A DNA stretch of 64,000 nt from an uncultured archaeon (GTDB lineage Archaea > Halobacteriota > Methanosarcinia > Methanosarcinales > Methanoperedenaceae), in NCBI GenBank assembly GCA_902384525.1, contig CABMCA010000047.1, positions 1-64,000 of the forward strand, read 5' to 3'. The translations under genes were made by a program, and so were the position numbers. The first letter of the stretch is position 1. Every line of letters starts with the position of its first letter. Below are positions 8,849 to 19,559 of this stretch, piece by piece. The notes below the pieces were generated by a model. The model did not search any database, was not told the DNA's origin, and saw nothing but the letters and a program-made list of their open reading frames with translations.

Positions 8849-8856
8849 AAAAAAAA
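8849..8856 (-). terminator. T8 tract after the N-ATPase operon
   Basis: Reading the minus strand, eight consecutive T residues follow the gamma-subunit stop codon by about 18 bases. A U-rich tract is the usual archaeal RNA polymerase termination signal. No strong hairpin precedes it. Confidence 0.4.
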
Positions 8857-8873
8857 TTCTTTGTTATCACGAG

Positions 8874-9764
8874 TCATCTCCTTTCACCTGTCAGTGCTTC
8901 AAAACCTGTTACAATATCGAGCAATTCCATAGTGATGGAGGCCTGGCGCTGACTATGAAATAGAGTACCCAGTTCTTTCAAGCGCTCTTCTATATTCTTC
9001 TGTGCTACCTGCATGGAGGAAAGCCTGCTGGCATTTTCACTTGCAAGGGATTCAACGAAGGCACGGTACAATGAGAAAAAGAGATACTGGCGGATCAAAG
9101 AAGAGAACAATTGACCCCAATCCATGGTAAAGGCAGGCAGAGTGCGTGAGGGCCACTCTTTCTTTGCCAGGTCTTTAAGCCATTCCAGGTCAAGAGGCAG
9201 AAGATACAGCATATCAGGACGATAAGATGCTGCGGATATCGGCCTGTTATAAAAAAGAACAACCTGCTCAATATCCCGTTTCAGGCGCCATTCCTCTATT
9301 ATTATCAATACCTGCTGCATGACCTGCGTAATACCGGCATTGTCTCCAAAAAAGGAGAAACGCTGCTCCACCTGCTGTCCGGCCTCCTCAAGACGGGCAA
9401 TTACACGCTCTCCTAAAGCTAATATAGCCCGACCTTCCTGTTTGATCTTAAGTTCATTCATCCTATCGATTGCATAGTATGCGATCTGTTCATTAAACGT
9501 GCCGCACAGCCCCTGGTCAGAACCAAAAATGATCGCTCCCAGGCGATCTTTCTGTACAGGCATGACTATTTCAATCTCTTCTGGCCTGTTCCTCATAATA
9601 ATTTGAAGTCCCATTTCAATAGTTCGATTGTATTCGATAAGAGACTCCACTGCCTGCCCATACTCCCGAATGTTCACTGCAGCGAGTGCCTTCATTGTTT
9701 TGACCAGTGATTGCAATTCCCTGGCACTTTCAATCTTTCTCTTCAGTATTTCGATTTGTTCCAT
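8874..9764 (-). CDS. atpG: N-type ATPase gamma subunit
   Basis: 296 residues, homologous to the bacterial F1 gamma subunit, the rotating central stalk. The N-terminal coiled coil ([20 protein letters not shown]) and C-terminal coiled coil (MEEL-type helix ending in [16 protein letters not shown]) form the shaft; the [14 protein letters not shown] segment is the conserved Rossmann-like middle part. Its start lies 35 bases inside the end of the alpha gene in another frame, so it is translated by coupling or re-initiation. It is the last gene of the operon. Confidence 0.92.
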   Translation of the reverse strand: MEQIEILKRKIESARELQSLVKTMKALAAVNIREYGQAVESLIEYNRTIEMGLQIIMRNRPEEIEIVMPVQKDRLGAIIFGSDQGLCGTFNEQIAYYAIDRMNELKIKQEGRAILALGERVIARLEEAGQQVEQRFSFFGDNAGITQVMQQVLIIIEEWRLKRDIEQVVLFYNRPISAASYRPDMLYLLPLDLEWLKDLAKKEWPSRTLPAFTMDWGQLFSSLIRQYLFFSLYRAFVESLASENASRLSSMQVAQKNIEERLKELGTLFHSQRQASITMELLDIVTGFEALTGERR

Positions 9765-11304
9765 CTCGTCCCTGCTTCGGTTTTATGGTGTTCCTGGATA
9801 TATCCAGAAGCGCCTCACGGTCGCCGTTTTTGAGTTCTTCACCTGACTGAATTCGCAAATACAATTCAGGTAACTTTGTTCTAACCGCTTTTCTGATCAT
9901 ATTTTTCGCATCCGCAATTTCATCAAGTGAAAGCCCATCAAAGATACCTGATACTACTGCCAGAAGAACAGCAATCTGTTCCGGAACCGGGATGGGTTCG
10001 TATTGAGGTTGTTTAAGCACCTCTCGTACACGCCGACCGCGTTCAAGTGTTTTGCGCGTTTCCTCGTCAAGCCGTGTGCCGAAGCGGGCAAACGTTTCCA
10101 GCTCCTCGAATTGGGAGTAAGAAAGACGTAAATCACCTGCAACCGCCCGATATGCGGGCAACTGGGTTTTTCCGCCAACACGCGATACGGATTTACCCAC
10201 ATCCACCGCTGGCAGGATTCCCTCTTCAAACAGCCTGGGAGACAGATAAATCTGCCCATCCGTAATAGAAATAAGGTTTGTCGGGATATAGGCCGATATA
10301 TCCTGGGCCTGGGTTTCAATAACAGGCAGAGCTGTCAAAGAACCACCGCCGAACTCTTTACGCAGGTGAGTGGACCGTTCAAGCAGGCGTGAATGAATAT
10401 AGAATATATCTCCGGGAAAAGCCTCCCTGCCCGGAGGACGGCGAAGCAGTAGAGAGAGTTCCCTGTAAGAGCGGGCGTGGCGGGTCAAATCGTCATAAAC
10501 GATCAAACAATCATGCCCCTGTTCCATGAAATACTCGGCCATCGTGGTAGCTGCATACGGGGCGATAAAGTTTAATCCTGGCGTTTCCTCGCCTGTGGCT
10601 GCAACTATGATGCAATTTTTCATTGCATCAAATTTATGCAAATCTGCGATCACCCTGGCTAAAGACGAACTCTCCTGTCCGATAGCACAATAGACGCAGA
10701 TCACGCCTTTATCTTTCTGGTTGATTATAGTATCCAGAACAATGGCAGTTTTGCCGGTCTGGCGGTCACCGAGGATCAATTCGCGCTGACCCCGGCCTAC
10801 CGGGATCAGGGCATCAATTACCTGAATCCCGGTCTGGAGCGGAACACTTACCGGAGCACGGTCCATGATTCCTGGCGCTTCACGCTCTATCGGTCTTTTT
10901 TCCAGGGTGCGGATAGTGCCGCGCTCATCGAGCGGTCGGCCCGCAGGATCTACCACGCGGCCCAGCAGCTCCTCACCCACAGGTACATCCATAACTCTTC
11001 CTGTGCGGCGCACCTCCTGTCCGGCCTTAATATCATCACTTTCGCCCAGCAGAACAACTGCAACCTCTTCGGGGTCCAGGTTAAAAGCTATTCCCAGTTT
11101 GTTACCTTGAAAGCTAATGAGTTCCTCAGACTTGAGGTTCGGTAAGCCCTGGATCCTGGCAATGCCTCTGCCCAGAGAGTATATTTTACCGATCTCCTGG
11201 AACCTCAGTCTGGCCCTGTGCTTTTCTAATGAATTATCAAAAACTGTTAAGGTCTCATCCAGAACAGCCTGTAGATCTCTATCTTCTTTTTCTCTCTTTT
11301 CCAT
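9730..11304 (-). CDS. atpA: N-type ATPase alpha subunit
   Basis: 524 residues, non-catalytic nucleotide-binding subunit of the F1-like hexamer. The P-loop is GDRQTGKT at 179-186, followed by the family segment [11 protein letters not shown] and the conserved [11 protein letters not shown]-type region (here [12 protein letters not shown]). It carries a charged N-terminal helix that in F-ATPases contacts the peripheral stalk. It resembles bacterial alpha much more than archaeal A-ATPase A/B subunits, which marks the operon as laterally acquired N-ATPase. It sits 12 bases after the b-subunit gene. Confidence 0.94.
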   Translation of the reverse strand: MEKREKEDRDLQAVLDETLTVFDNSLEKHRARLRFQEIGKIYSLGRGIARIQGLPNLKSEELISFQGNKLGIAFNLDPEEVAVVLLGESDDIKAGQEVRRTGRVMDVPVGEELLGRVVDPAGRPLDERGTIRTLEKRPIEREAPGIMDRAPVSVPLQTGIQVIDALIPVGRGQRELILGDRQTGKTAIVLDTIINQKDKGVICVYCAIGQESSSLARVIADLHKFDAMKNCIIVAATGEETPGLNFIAPYAATTMAEYFMEQGHDCLIVYDDLTRHARSYRELSLLLRRPPGREAFPGDIFYIHSRLLERSTHLRKEFGGGSLTALPVIETQAQDISAYIPTNLISITDGQIYLSPRLFEEGILPAVDVGKSVSRVGGKTQLPAYRAVAGDLRLSYSQFEELETFARFGTRLDEETRKTLERGRRVREVLKQPQYEPIPVPEQIAVLLAVVSGIFDGLSLDEIADAKNMIRKAVRTKLPELYLRIQSGEELKNGDREALLDISRNTIKPKQGRDGTNRNTEEKD

Positions 11305-11316
11305 TTTCCTTTTTCC

Positions 11317-12111
11317 CTATACTTCCCCTTTTACTGCAAGCTCTTTTATAGCCCCGGGCTCAAGCGCTCTGGATAAATCCTCCTCCAGGCTGTCTAAATA
11401 ACTATCCAGATTCCATGTAATTCGCATGTCTTGAGCGTCCAGTTCTACTCCACATATCAACTCTGGTGATATTTTGAACTGTAATTTGATATCACCATTA
11501 ATTTGTTCCTGAAGTACCTCCTGGATGGTGCGACGCATCTCTTCCGGAATTATAAATGCAGTTTTTATAATGAGCACCTGTTGTGGTTGTTGATGGAATT
11601 CTTTAATGACCTTTATCTCATTTTCCTCCATCTTATGAAGGCGCTTGATGAAAGTATTAATTATATGCCACTCTAACTCCTCATTTGCCAGATCATGTAA
11701 AGCGCGGCGTGCGATGGTGCATATCTCATCACCGGCACGGCGGCGCATATCAGTGAGGAACGAGTCTTTTTGATGCTCAATAGCCTCTAACCATCTGGCT
11801 TTACTTTCCTCAACCTCATCACGAGCTTTATTTGTTAAATCTTTACGCATAGCTTCGATTTCTTCTCTAATCTGTGCGACCATTCCTTCACGTTTATCCA
11901 ATAATTCCTGTTCCTTTTTACGATAAGATTCTGCCTCCTCTTCAGCTTCTTTCCTCTTCTGTTCAGCTTCTTTCAGCCGCGTAGCAATTCCTGCTTCCCG
12001 CTCATCCATGACATTAATAACCCGTTTGTACAGGAAATGCCTCAATAAGAGCACAAGAATTAAAAAGTTAATAATCTGGGCGCTTAGAGTAATAAAATCG
12101 GCCTGTACCAC
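11317..12111 (-). CDS. atpF: N-type ATPase b subunit with delta-like C-terminus
   Basis: 264 residues, longer than a usual b subunit (about 160). One N-terminal membrane helix (about 10-28), a long charged coiled coil (about 40-130, rich in KEAEEEAESYRKK-type repeats), then a folded region (about 130-264) that resembles subunit delta. This fits N-ATPases, whose operons lack a separate delta gene. The protein is the peripheral stalk that holds alpha/beta against the rotor. The start follows the c-subunit gene by six bases. Confidence 0.88.
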   Translation of the reverse strand: MVQADFITLSAQIINFLILVLLLRHFLYKRVINVMDEREAGIATRLKEAEQKRKEAEEEAESYRKKEQELLDKREGMVAQIREEIEAMRKDLTNKARDEVEESKARWLEAIEHQKDSFLTDMRRRAGDEICTIARRALHDLANEELEWHIINTFIKRLHKMEENEIKVIKEFHQQPQQVLIIKTAFIIPEEMRRTIQEVLQEQINGDIKLQFKISPELICGVELDAQDMRITWNLDSYLDSLEEDLSRALEPGAIKELAVKGEV

Positions 12112-12117
12112 TATCCT

Positions 12118-12393
12118 CTATCCTCCTTTTGCCACTACATAATTCCAGAACGGATTGGCAAAAATCAGGATAATGGATATGACAAAACAGTATATTGCAA
12201 TGGATTCTATCATTGCAAGACCCACAAATAAAGTTCGCGTTATGGTATTTGCCTCATCAGGCTGTTGAGCAATAGCGCTCAATGCCCTGGACAGTCCCCA
12301 TGCTTCTCCGATTGCGGGCCCGATTGAACCGATAGCCATTGTCATTCGCGATATAACGATGGAAGCAAATCGAATAGTGTCTATTGTAGCCAT
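12118..12393 (-). CDS. atpE: N-type ATPase c subunit (rotor ring)
   Basis: 91 residues, two membrane helices. I place the start at 12393 because AAAGGAGG sits seven bases upstream; the longer open frame runs back through a repeat that belongs to subunit a. Helix 2 carries the ion carboxylate Glu63 with Ser64 and Tyr68 (MIESIAIY), the same arrangement as the Na+ site of Ilyobacter c subunit. Helix 1 has a second carboxylate, Glu30, where Na+ rings usually have Gln (GPAIGEAWG). Two carboxylates per subunit are a feature of N-ATPases. Family work has argued for Na+ and, for at least one bacterial ring, for H+, so the ion cannot be decided here. Confidence 0.92.
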   Translation of the reverse strand: MATIDTIRFASIVISRMTMAIGSIGPAIGEAWGLSRALSAIAQQPDEANTITRTLFVGLAMIESIAIYCFVISIILIFANPFWNYVVAKGG

Positions 12394-12394
12394 T

Positions 12395-13153
12395 TCAAAT
12401 TCCTCCTTTATACTCTTGTTTATCTGATTGTTCTTTATCTGGTTGTTTTTTATCTGATTGTTCTTTATCTGACTGTTCTTTTCCCTCATAAACACGGGTT
12501 GCTGAGGCTATATATACAGTAGCCAGTATAGCAAAGATATACGCCTGGACAAGCCCGATCAACAGTCCCAATGCCTGTAAAATAATAGGTACGAATAAAG
12601 GTGTAACCAGGAGCAAGATAGCTATAATCATAGTTCCGCTCATGATATTCCCGAATAATCGTACTGCCAGCGATAATGTACGGGATAATTCCCCTATGAT
12701 ATGGAAAGGTACCATGAACACTGAAGGCTGGCTGTAATGCTTGAGATAACCGATAAGACCCTGCTGTGCAATCCCGTATATGGGAACTGCGAAAAAAACA
12801 CAGACAGCGAGTGCTGCCGTGGTGGAAAGAGATGCCGTGGGAGGATAATAACCCGGCACGATGCCAAGTAAATTCGAAACCGAAATAAACAGAAACAAAG
12901 TACCTACAAAAGGTAAATAGCGATCAGAATCCTGCATGGTGATTTCTCGTATCTGGTTCCTCATATATGTAACTATGATCTCAAGCAGGTTCTGCCAGCG
13001 TGATAACGGCGGCTCTATTGAGAGCCTGCGCGTTGCCAGCCATGCTGTGAGAGCCAGCAAAACCATCACCATCCAGGTAAAAACAATAGTAGCATTGAGG
13101 GAAAAATATCCTGATTTCCAGAACACAATTGCGTCAGGGGTTATTTCCACCAT
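12395..13153 (-). CDS. atpB: N-type ATPase a subunit
   Basis: 252 residues, membrane stator subunit forming the ion half-channels with the c ring. Five to six hydrophobic segments are visible. The essential arginine is in GELSRTLSLAVRLFGNIMSG, with the SRT..LAVRLFGN motif shared by bacterial a subunits. After the last helix (YIFAILATVYIASATRVYE) comes a tail of four E-Q-S-D-K-like units encoded by a 15-bp tandem repeat, ending in EYKGGI. The tail codons contain the ribosome site of the c gene. The tail is not part of the family core. Confidence 0.9.
   Translation of the reverse strand: MVEITPDAIVFWKSGYFSLNATIVFTWMVMVLLALTAWLATRRLSIEPPLSRWQNLLEIIVTYMRNQIREITMQDSDRYLPFVGTLFLFISVSNLLGIVPGYYPPTASLSTTAALAVCVFFAVPIYGIAQQGLIGYLKHYSQPSVFMVPFHIIGELSRTLSLAVRLFGNIMSGTMIIAILLLVTPLFVPIILQALGLLIGLVQAYIFAILATVYIASATRVYEGKEQSDKEQSDKKQPDKEQSDKQEYKGGI
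12419..12478. repeat. Four 15-bp tandem repeats at the end of atpB
   Basis: Four consecutive 15-base units (12419-12433, 12434-12448, 12449-12463, 12464-12478), each of the form TTTATCTGATTGTTC with one to three changes. On the minus strand they encode the polar units EQSDK, EQSDK, KQPDK and EQSDK at the C-terminus of subunit a. The in-frame length keeps the gene open, as expected for slipped-strand expansion. Confidence 0.9.
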
Positions 13154-13455
13154 TTTACACCTTTATAGAAGCTCTTTGAATTTTTGCCCGGTCCCAATCT
13201 GATAATTAGGACGAATTTCATCAATATAAAGCCTGCAAGACTTAACATCAATCCCTCCAGATGGCCGACCCTGACAATCAAATAGAAGGCAAAAAGGCAG
13301 ACTGCATTGCGTCCGAAAAAACTACCCATGGTCAAAAGCACTGGCTGTTGAGTGTAGGGAAGTTGCTTTAATGTTAACCAGAGCCCGCCGAAATAAAAAA
13401 TTCCAAGACCTATGCCTGAAGCCAGACTGAGTATAAGAATAAAAAACTCATTCAT
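13141..13455 (-). CDS. atpR: N-ATPase-specific membrane protein AtpR
   Basis: 104 residues with three predicted membrane helices. AtpR is found only in N-ATPase operons, between atpQ and atpB, and is thought to work with AtpQ in ring assembly or ion access. I start it at 13455 (MNEFF) because GGGAGGAAC lies just upstream; an upstream extension of the frame would run through atpQ. It overlaps atpQ by eight bases and atpB by thirteen. A membrane arginine (about residue 62, LIVRVGHLEG) fits published proposals of charge interaction with the c ring. Confidence 0.82.
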   Translation of the reverse strand: MNEFFILILSLASGIGLGIFYFGGLWLTLKQLPYTQQPVLLTMGSFFGRNAVCLFAFYLIVRVGHLEGLMLSLAGFILMKFVLIIRLGPGKNSKSFYKGVKWWK

Positions 13456-13754
13456 TTTTTTGTTCCTCCCGAATCTTCTCCAGCTCTTTTTTAACCCAGT
13501 AATAGGCATTAATACATCCAAGCACCAGGCCAGCGAATAAAAAGGTAAGCGTCCAGGAAATACGGCCTGGCCACCTTTCATCAATCCAGATTCCCAATGC
13601 TACGCCGATCAAAGTCGGAACGGCTATCGACCATCCGATGGTGCCTATCATGCCCAGCCCGAACCAGATATCCTGGCCTTTTTTACGCCTTGCTTTTACT
13701 TTGCGGACTTCATTCGTACCGATTTTCTCGACAAATTTATTACGATCGTTAATT

Positions 13755-13762
<8 letters not shown>
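13448..13762 (-). CDS. atpQ: N-ATPase AtpQ (AtpI-like) subunit
   Basis: 104 residues. A basic N-terminus is followed by two membrane helices (about 38-58 and 68-88), the layout of AtpI / putative F0F1-ATPase assembly proteins. AtpI homologues help build c rings. The conserved GxxxGxWIDxxWP-like segment is present (GVALGIWIDERWP). Its start overlaps the end of atpC by eight bases, and its position directly after epsilon is diagnostic of the N-ATPase gene order. Confidence 0.85.
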
Positions 13763-15617
<1,855 letters not shown>

Positions 15618-15701
15618 ATCTAACCTCCTGAATTATAAAATAATGGATTTTGAAACCTAAATACGTTATGGATTTAGGAAACACAACAGGGCTCGCCATG
15701 A

Positions 15702-16111
15702 ATAATTCCGAAAGCTGGCAAGGAAAATACGCACGCGGATGTCATTCTCATTCATGAAGTATGGGGATTAATGAAAATATCAGAAGCCTCACCGACCGCT
15801 TAGCGGCCCAAGGCTATCTTGTGCTTGCACCGGATCTTATTTCCCAGACTGGAATCACTGAAAAAATAGACCAATCCATTTTAGCAGATGTCGCCAATCC
15901 TGCTACTCGCGATGAAGCTCAAAAGAAAATGCGTGCAATCATGAGTCCGGTCAGGTAGGAAGAATTCGGAAGGGAAACAGTCGAACGGCTTGAGATATGT
16001 TTTAACTATCTAAAGCAGGAATATAACCTTCCGAAAATTGCAGTCATGGGATTTTGTTTTGGTGGCACCTATAGCTACAGTCTGGCAGTCAATGAACCGG
16101 ATCTTTCTTGA
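15702..16111 (+). pseudogene. Dienelactone hydrolase pseudogene
   Basis: The reading HADVILIHEVWG, then GINENIRSLTDRLAAQGY and LAPDLI, then KIAVMGFCFGGTYSYSLAV, follows the dienelactone hydrolase family, with the GxCxGG nucleophile elbow at GFCFGG. It is broken three ways: one base is missing near 15755-15765 between HEVWG and GINENI, an in-frame TAG interrupts it at 15956-15958, and it stops abruptly after NEPDLS, before the Asp and His of the triad. There is no start codon in frame, a TGA lying just upstream. The amber codon could be read as pyrrolysine in some Methanosarcinales, but the frameshift and truncation make decay the better explanation. Confidence 0.8.
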
Positions 16112-16250
16112 ATGCGCCAAAAAATAATTCCCCAATAACTGTACTGAAAATAAATACTTCATCGGCTTTGGAAAGATGTTCTTTTATTGAAGTTTCTCCA
16201 CCGAAAATAGCAATTACAATATTTGTATCAAGTATAAATTTACCACTCAT
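16089..16250 (-). pseudogene. VapC (PIN) toxin fragment
   Basis: About 54 codons of a PIN-domain toxin. The start at 16250 overlaps the end of the VapB remnant in the normal way (MSGKFILDTNIVIAIF with the first catalytic Asp). The second acidic position is present in FSTVIGELFFGA. After FGAFK the frame runs into the truncated end of the hydrolase pseudogene and stops, so the C-terminal half with the remaining acidic residues is gone. The junction near 16110 joins two unrelated decayed genes tail to tail. Confidence 0.75.
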
Positions 16251-16460
16251 TAATATCAACTTTTTCGCACCCATTCTCGATTGCCTGAGTCATTTCATTG
16301 ACATCATCAGCATTTAATATCCCTGCAAACGAAGGAGTTTCTTGCCCGAAACGCCTTTTTGCGGGGATGGAGCTGCTGCTTCAGCCAGATCAAGAATTTT
16401 TATTTGTATATCGAAGGGTAAGCGATCAAGTCTTTTTATTATTTCTCGCCAAGCACATAA
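16240..16460 (-). pseudogene. VapB antitoxin remnant (DUF2281-like)
   Basis: Two frames together give an antitoxin: WREIIKRLDRLPFDIQIKIL followed by DLAEAA in one frame (from about 16451), and KRRFGQETPSFAGIL followed by NADDVNEMTQAIENG and INEW in another, ending at 16240. The FAG-I-L core and the final INEW are typical of DUF2281/VapB partners of PIN toxins. A frameshift near the run of A residues around 16360 separates the parts, and no start codon is in frame. It was the partner of the VapC fragment. Confidence 0.6.
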
Positions 16461-16496
16461 CCCGGGCTTAAAAGAGCATTTGTTGGGTCGAATCTA

Positions 16497-16985
16497 TTAT
16501 TTCAATATCTTTTGAATATCTCTAATCCTTATATTATCTTTCTGTTCGATCTTTAAAATAATTTCTTCCACTTCATTTTTGGTCAAAATACCTGATTCCC
16601 ATAACGATCTTAAAATAGAATGAAGACTTATGGTGATCACACCATTTGCTAATGCAAAAGATATCGCAACTTCATCCATAGATGAGAAAATCCATTTCCT
16701 GCTGATGCATATTGAAATTGCTTCAAGTTCGCCTTTCCCGATGCGCCGATTTGTTCTTAAAAATGTCCTGTATGTTTCTTGTTCTTCATTATCAGGATTT
16801 ATCACCTTGAAATTCTTGAATATATCCAGAGGAAAAGTGTAGCCGTAATCAATGGGAACGTTGAGCTCACCATAAATTTCAGGAGTTATATAAATTTCAT
16901 GTTTTGAAAAAAGAGTTTTTAATAACGGCAAAGCTTCTATTTTTGCAAAAGCACTAAGTATATCCGTATCAAAAATTATACCCAT
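16497..16985 (-). CDS. PIN-like toxin (DUF3368 type)
   Basis: 162 residues. The N-terminal IIFDTDILSAFAKI places an acidic residue where PIN RNases bind metal, and ISICISRKWIFSSMDEVA plus the short VITISLHSILRSL segment match the DUF3368 subgroup of predicted PIN nucleases. It lies two bases after a UPF0175-type antitoxin gene, the standard gene order for this toxin-antitoxin type. RNase activity is inferred from the family. It seems intact, unlike the VapBC next to it. Confidence 0.75.
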   Translation of the reverse strand: MGIIFDTDILSAFAKIEALPLLKTLFSKHEIYITPEIYGELNVPIDYGYTFPLDIFKNFKVINPDNEEQETYRTFLRTNRRIGKGELEAISICISRKWIFSSMDEVAISFALANGVITISLHSILRSLWESGILTKNEVEEIILKIEQKDNIRIRDIQKILK

Positions 16986-16987
16986 CT

Positions 16988-17293
16988 TTATCGCTGCAAA
17001 ATCAAATCGACTTCTTTCTTCATTTTTTCACTTGTGGGGGCTTTGATCTTTCGGACTATACCTCTGCTTGAGAGTATTTCTTTGAATCCTTCTCCTGATA
17101 CTCCAGCAATTTCTGAAGCTCTGCTCATCGAAATAGTACCTTTCTTATAAAGTTCCACTGCGATTTCTATTTTAAAGGAGGGTTTGACTTCCAGCAAAGT
17201 CCTGACTGCTTCGTCGAGCAATTTCTCTTTACTTCCGAAGAATTTTGATTTCGTCAGGATATCAATACTTTCATGGACAAGACTTTCAGACAT
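16988..17293 (-). CDS. UPF0175 helix-turn-helix antitoxin
   Basis: About 101 residues. An N-terminal alpha-helical ribbon-like part (residues 5-45) is followed by a helix-turn-helix, AVELYKKGTISMSRASEIAG, which is the hallmark of UPF0175 antitoxins, and by RGIVRKIKAP. I use the ATG at 17293; a TTG three codons upstream (17302) is an alternative and neither has a clear ribosome site. It pairs with the PIN toxin two bases downstream and probably represses its own promoter. Confidence 0.75.
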   Translation of the reverse strand: MSESLVHESIDILTKSKFFGSKEKLLDEAVRTLLEVKPSFKIEIAVELYKKGTISMSRASEIAGVSGEGFKEILSSRGIVRKIKAPTSEKMKKEVDLILQR

Positions 17294-17430
17294 ATTAACC
17301 AATGATCATTAATTATGTATGCTCTCTAATAACTGTTTGGTTTTCATTACGATGATTTCTTTCTAATTGGGCTTATTCGAGTATTTTAAGCATGTTCCTG
17401 AGCGCTGTAAACAAAAAGAAAAATAATTTG

Positions 17431-19131
17431 TCACTTATGCGTATAATACGCCACTACCTCATCCCCGCTAACGCTATCGATCCTCACAAAGCCAAACCTC
17501 TCAAACTGCACCACCTTATCCAGCTCTTTCTCGATCCCACGCTCGCCAATTCCCGAATATTCGCCATCAGGTGAAAGAACCCTCACCTTCAGGCCATCAA
17601 GCGGAGCCCAGTGGATGATGCGCGCTTTCTCCTTCTTGACAAGATCCATATCGGTGCCGATGAATCTGGCTGACAGCGGCGATAATCCTGTGATCTGAAT
17701 ATTATAAAGGTCCTTCAAGCGCAGCCGTTCTCCATCTCTCAGGTTTTCCACATCGCTCCGGCATATAAGCACTTTTATTCCTGCGGGGATCTCTCTCATC
17801 CCGCCCCGCGAAGGATGAAGCGGCGCCTTTGCGATTTTCGGTTCTGCGCCCTCAACTTCCAGTTCAACAGGATCCCATACAAAAAAATATCTGTTGGCTA
17901 TCGGGTCAACGATCTTCCTGTTCTCGGCATAGAGCGTGTCAAGGCTGAGGCTGATATCTGTTTCACCAAGACCAAGTTCTGTCATGAATTTCCTGAGAGC
18001 TTCCGGTCGTATGCCTCGCCGCCTCAATGCCCTTATTGTGGGAACGCGCGGGTCATCCCATCCAGTATATGTTCCGTCAGCTATCGCTTTCTTTAATCCG
18101 CTTGTGCTTAATTTCCCGAACTCGTGTATCTGCACGCGTCCCCAGTGCATGGTTTCGGGATATTTCCAGCCCATGTATTTGTATATATATCGCTGGCGGG
18201 TCTCGCTATCCGTAAGGTCCTTGCCCCGGATAATAAGCGTCGTGCCCAGGAGGTGGTCCTCCACGGCGCCCTCAAAATCAAGAAGCGGCCAGGCATTGTA
18301 TTTATCCGCAACTTCGGGTCTTGGGTGCGGCGTCTTAATGATACGGAAGGCTACCCAGTCCCTTATTGCCGGGTCTTTATGTGCGATATCTGTCTTGATG
18401 CGAAGCACAGCTTCCTGCTCTTTAAATTCACCTGACAGCATTTTTTTCCATAATGTAAGATTCTCTTCCACACCCTGGTCCCTGTGCGGACAGGCTTTCT
18501 TTACATCCTTTAGAGCCTTGAATTCTTCCTGCTCGCAGAAACAAACGTATGCCCCGCCTTTCTTAATAAGTTGTTCAGCTACCTCATAATATTCAGGTAT
18601 CCTGTCAGATGCAATTATTACCTCATCCGGTTTTGCGCCGAGCCATTCGCAGTCATCAAGATACCATGAATACGCTTCAAGCATGGGGCGCTTGGTCGCA
18701 GGGTCTGTATCATCAAAACGGATGATGAACTTGCCGTTATATTTTTTCGTGTATTCCGAGTTCACAACGATACCGCGCGAACTCCCTATGGTAGGCGGAC
18801 CATTCGGGTTTGGCGCGAACCTCATAACAAGCTGTCCTTTAATATCAAGCGGTGGAAGGCCTTTTTCCGGCTCTTTCTTTTCCCTGAGTTCTGCAATGAG
18901 TTCGGGTGCCAGCCGGTTCAATTCCTGCTCCCATAAATCGGGGGACATCCGGTTTATCTCATCCAGCACTTCTCCCACGAGCGAATTTACCTCTTTGGCC
19001 CTTGTCCTGAGTTCCGGAGCAGCCATGACCTTGCCCATGACAGAACCGGCCTGCGGCAGCTTATTATATTTTACAGCATTCTGAAGCGCATATTTCTTAA
19101 TAAGAATTTTAATATCATCAGTTGTTAACAT
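17431..19131 (-). CDS. gltX: Glutamyl-tRNA synthetase, archaeal type
   Basis: 566 residues of the archaeal GluRS/GlnRS class, which charges tRNA-Glu and, in archaea, also mischarges tRNA-Gln for GatDE. An N-terminal helical extension of about 100 residues precedes the catalytic core. The HIGH position reads PPTIGSSRG (about residue 113), an altered form; the KMSKS equivalent is KLSTSGLKK. The C-terminal beta-barrels for anticodon binding are complete. ATG at 19131. It is monocistronic, with a 98-base gap to the divergent PRC-barrel gene. Confidence 0.93.
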   Translation of the reverse strand: MLTTDDIKILIKKYALQNAVKYNKLPQAGSVMGKVMAAPELRTRAKEVNSLVGEVLDEINRMSPDLWEQELNRLAPELIAELREKKEPEKGLPPLDIKGQLVMRFAPNPNGPPTIGSSRGIVVNSEYTKKYNGKFIIRFDDTDPATKRPMLEAYSWYLDDCEWLGAKPDEVIIASDRIPEYYEVAEQLIKKGGAYVCFCEQEEFKALKDVKKACPHRDQGVEENLTLWKKMLSGEFKEQEAVLRIKTDIAHKDPAIRDWVAFRIIKTPHPRPEVADKYNAWPLLDFEGAVEDHLLGTTLIIRGKDLTDSETRQRYIYKYMGWKYPETMHWGRVQIHEFGKLSTSGLKKAIADGTYTGWDDPRVPTIRALRRRGIRPEALRKFMTELGLGETDISLSLDTLYAENRKIVDPIANRYFFVWDPVELEVEGAEPKIAKAPLHPSRGGMREIPAGIKVLICRSDVENLRDGERLRLKDLYNIQITGLSPLSARFIGTDMDLVKKEKARIIHWAPLDGLKVRVLSPDGEYSGIGERGIEKELDKVVQFERFGFVRIDSVSGDEVVAYYTHK

Positions 19132-19229
19132 TACAGCCTAAATCATCATCCGGGAATATTAAACTTCTGCGAAAAAAAGATTCAATAAAGTTTATATTGA
19201 TATCATTCATATTCAGGTAAGGTGATATA

Positions 19230-19526
19230 ATGCAGGCTGAGGTTTCAACACTATTTGGATTAAATATTTACACCGAAAAAGGAGTATATATTGGAAAGGT
19301 TAATGATGTCGTTCTTGAAGTAAACGAGAAAAAAGCTACGGGTCTTGCGGCCACAAAATTAAACCCCAATATGTTCGATTCGGGAAGCAAAGGCGTAGTC
19401 GTTCCATTCAGGTGGGTTGTAGCAGTTGCGGATGTTATTCTCATAAGGCATGTCAAAGACCAGTTCAAGAAACCCGAAGAGGTTTCTGAAGAGTATGATA
19501 TTTCCCAGGAAGATGAGGAACAATAA
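19230..19526 (+). CDS. PRC-barrel domain protein
   Basis: 98 residues. The first 75 form one PRC-barrel, the small beta-barrel also found in RimM and photosynthetic reaction-centre H subunit (VSTLFGLNIYTEKGVYIGKV, then VVVPFRWVVAVADVILI); the tail is acidic and disordered. Single-domain archaeal PRC proteins are common and some take part in cell division (CdpB) while others are uncharacterised, so no function is assigned. A TATA-like TTTATATTG lies about 40 bases upstream and GGTGATATA is the ribosome site. The next gene follows closely. Confidence 0.78.
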   Translation: MQAEVSTLFGLNIYTEKGVYIGKVNDVVLEVNEKKATGLAATKLNPNMFDSGSKGVVVPFRWVVAVADVILIRHVKDQFKKPEEVSEEYDISQEDEEQ

Positions 19527-19559
19527 TAAATCTTGAATGATGATTTTTCAGAAAATGAA

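Noticed and set aside
12419-12478. Possible CRISPR-like array
   Set aside because: Units are 15 bp with no spacers and lie inside a coding sequence, so this is a simple tandem repeat.
12396-12495. N-terminal extension of the c subunit (MFMREKNSQ and following NNQIK units)
   Set aside because: This is the second reading of the 15-bp repeats of subunit a; the real atpE start has an ideal ribosome site at 12393.
15956-15958. In-frame TAG in the hydrolase as a pyrrolysine codon
   Set aside because: The gene also has a frameshift, no start and a missing 3' end, so decay explains the amber codon without special decoding.
17936-18589. 217-codon frame antisense to gltX
   Set aside because: It is a shadow of a conserved synthetase gene with no initiation signal.
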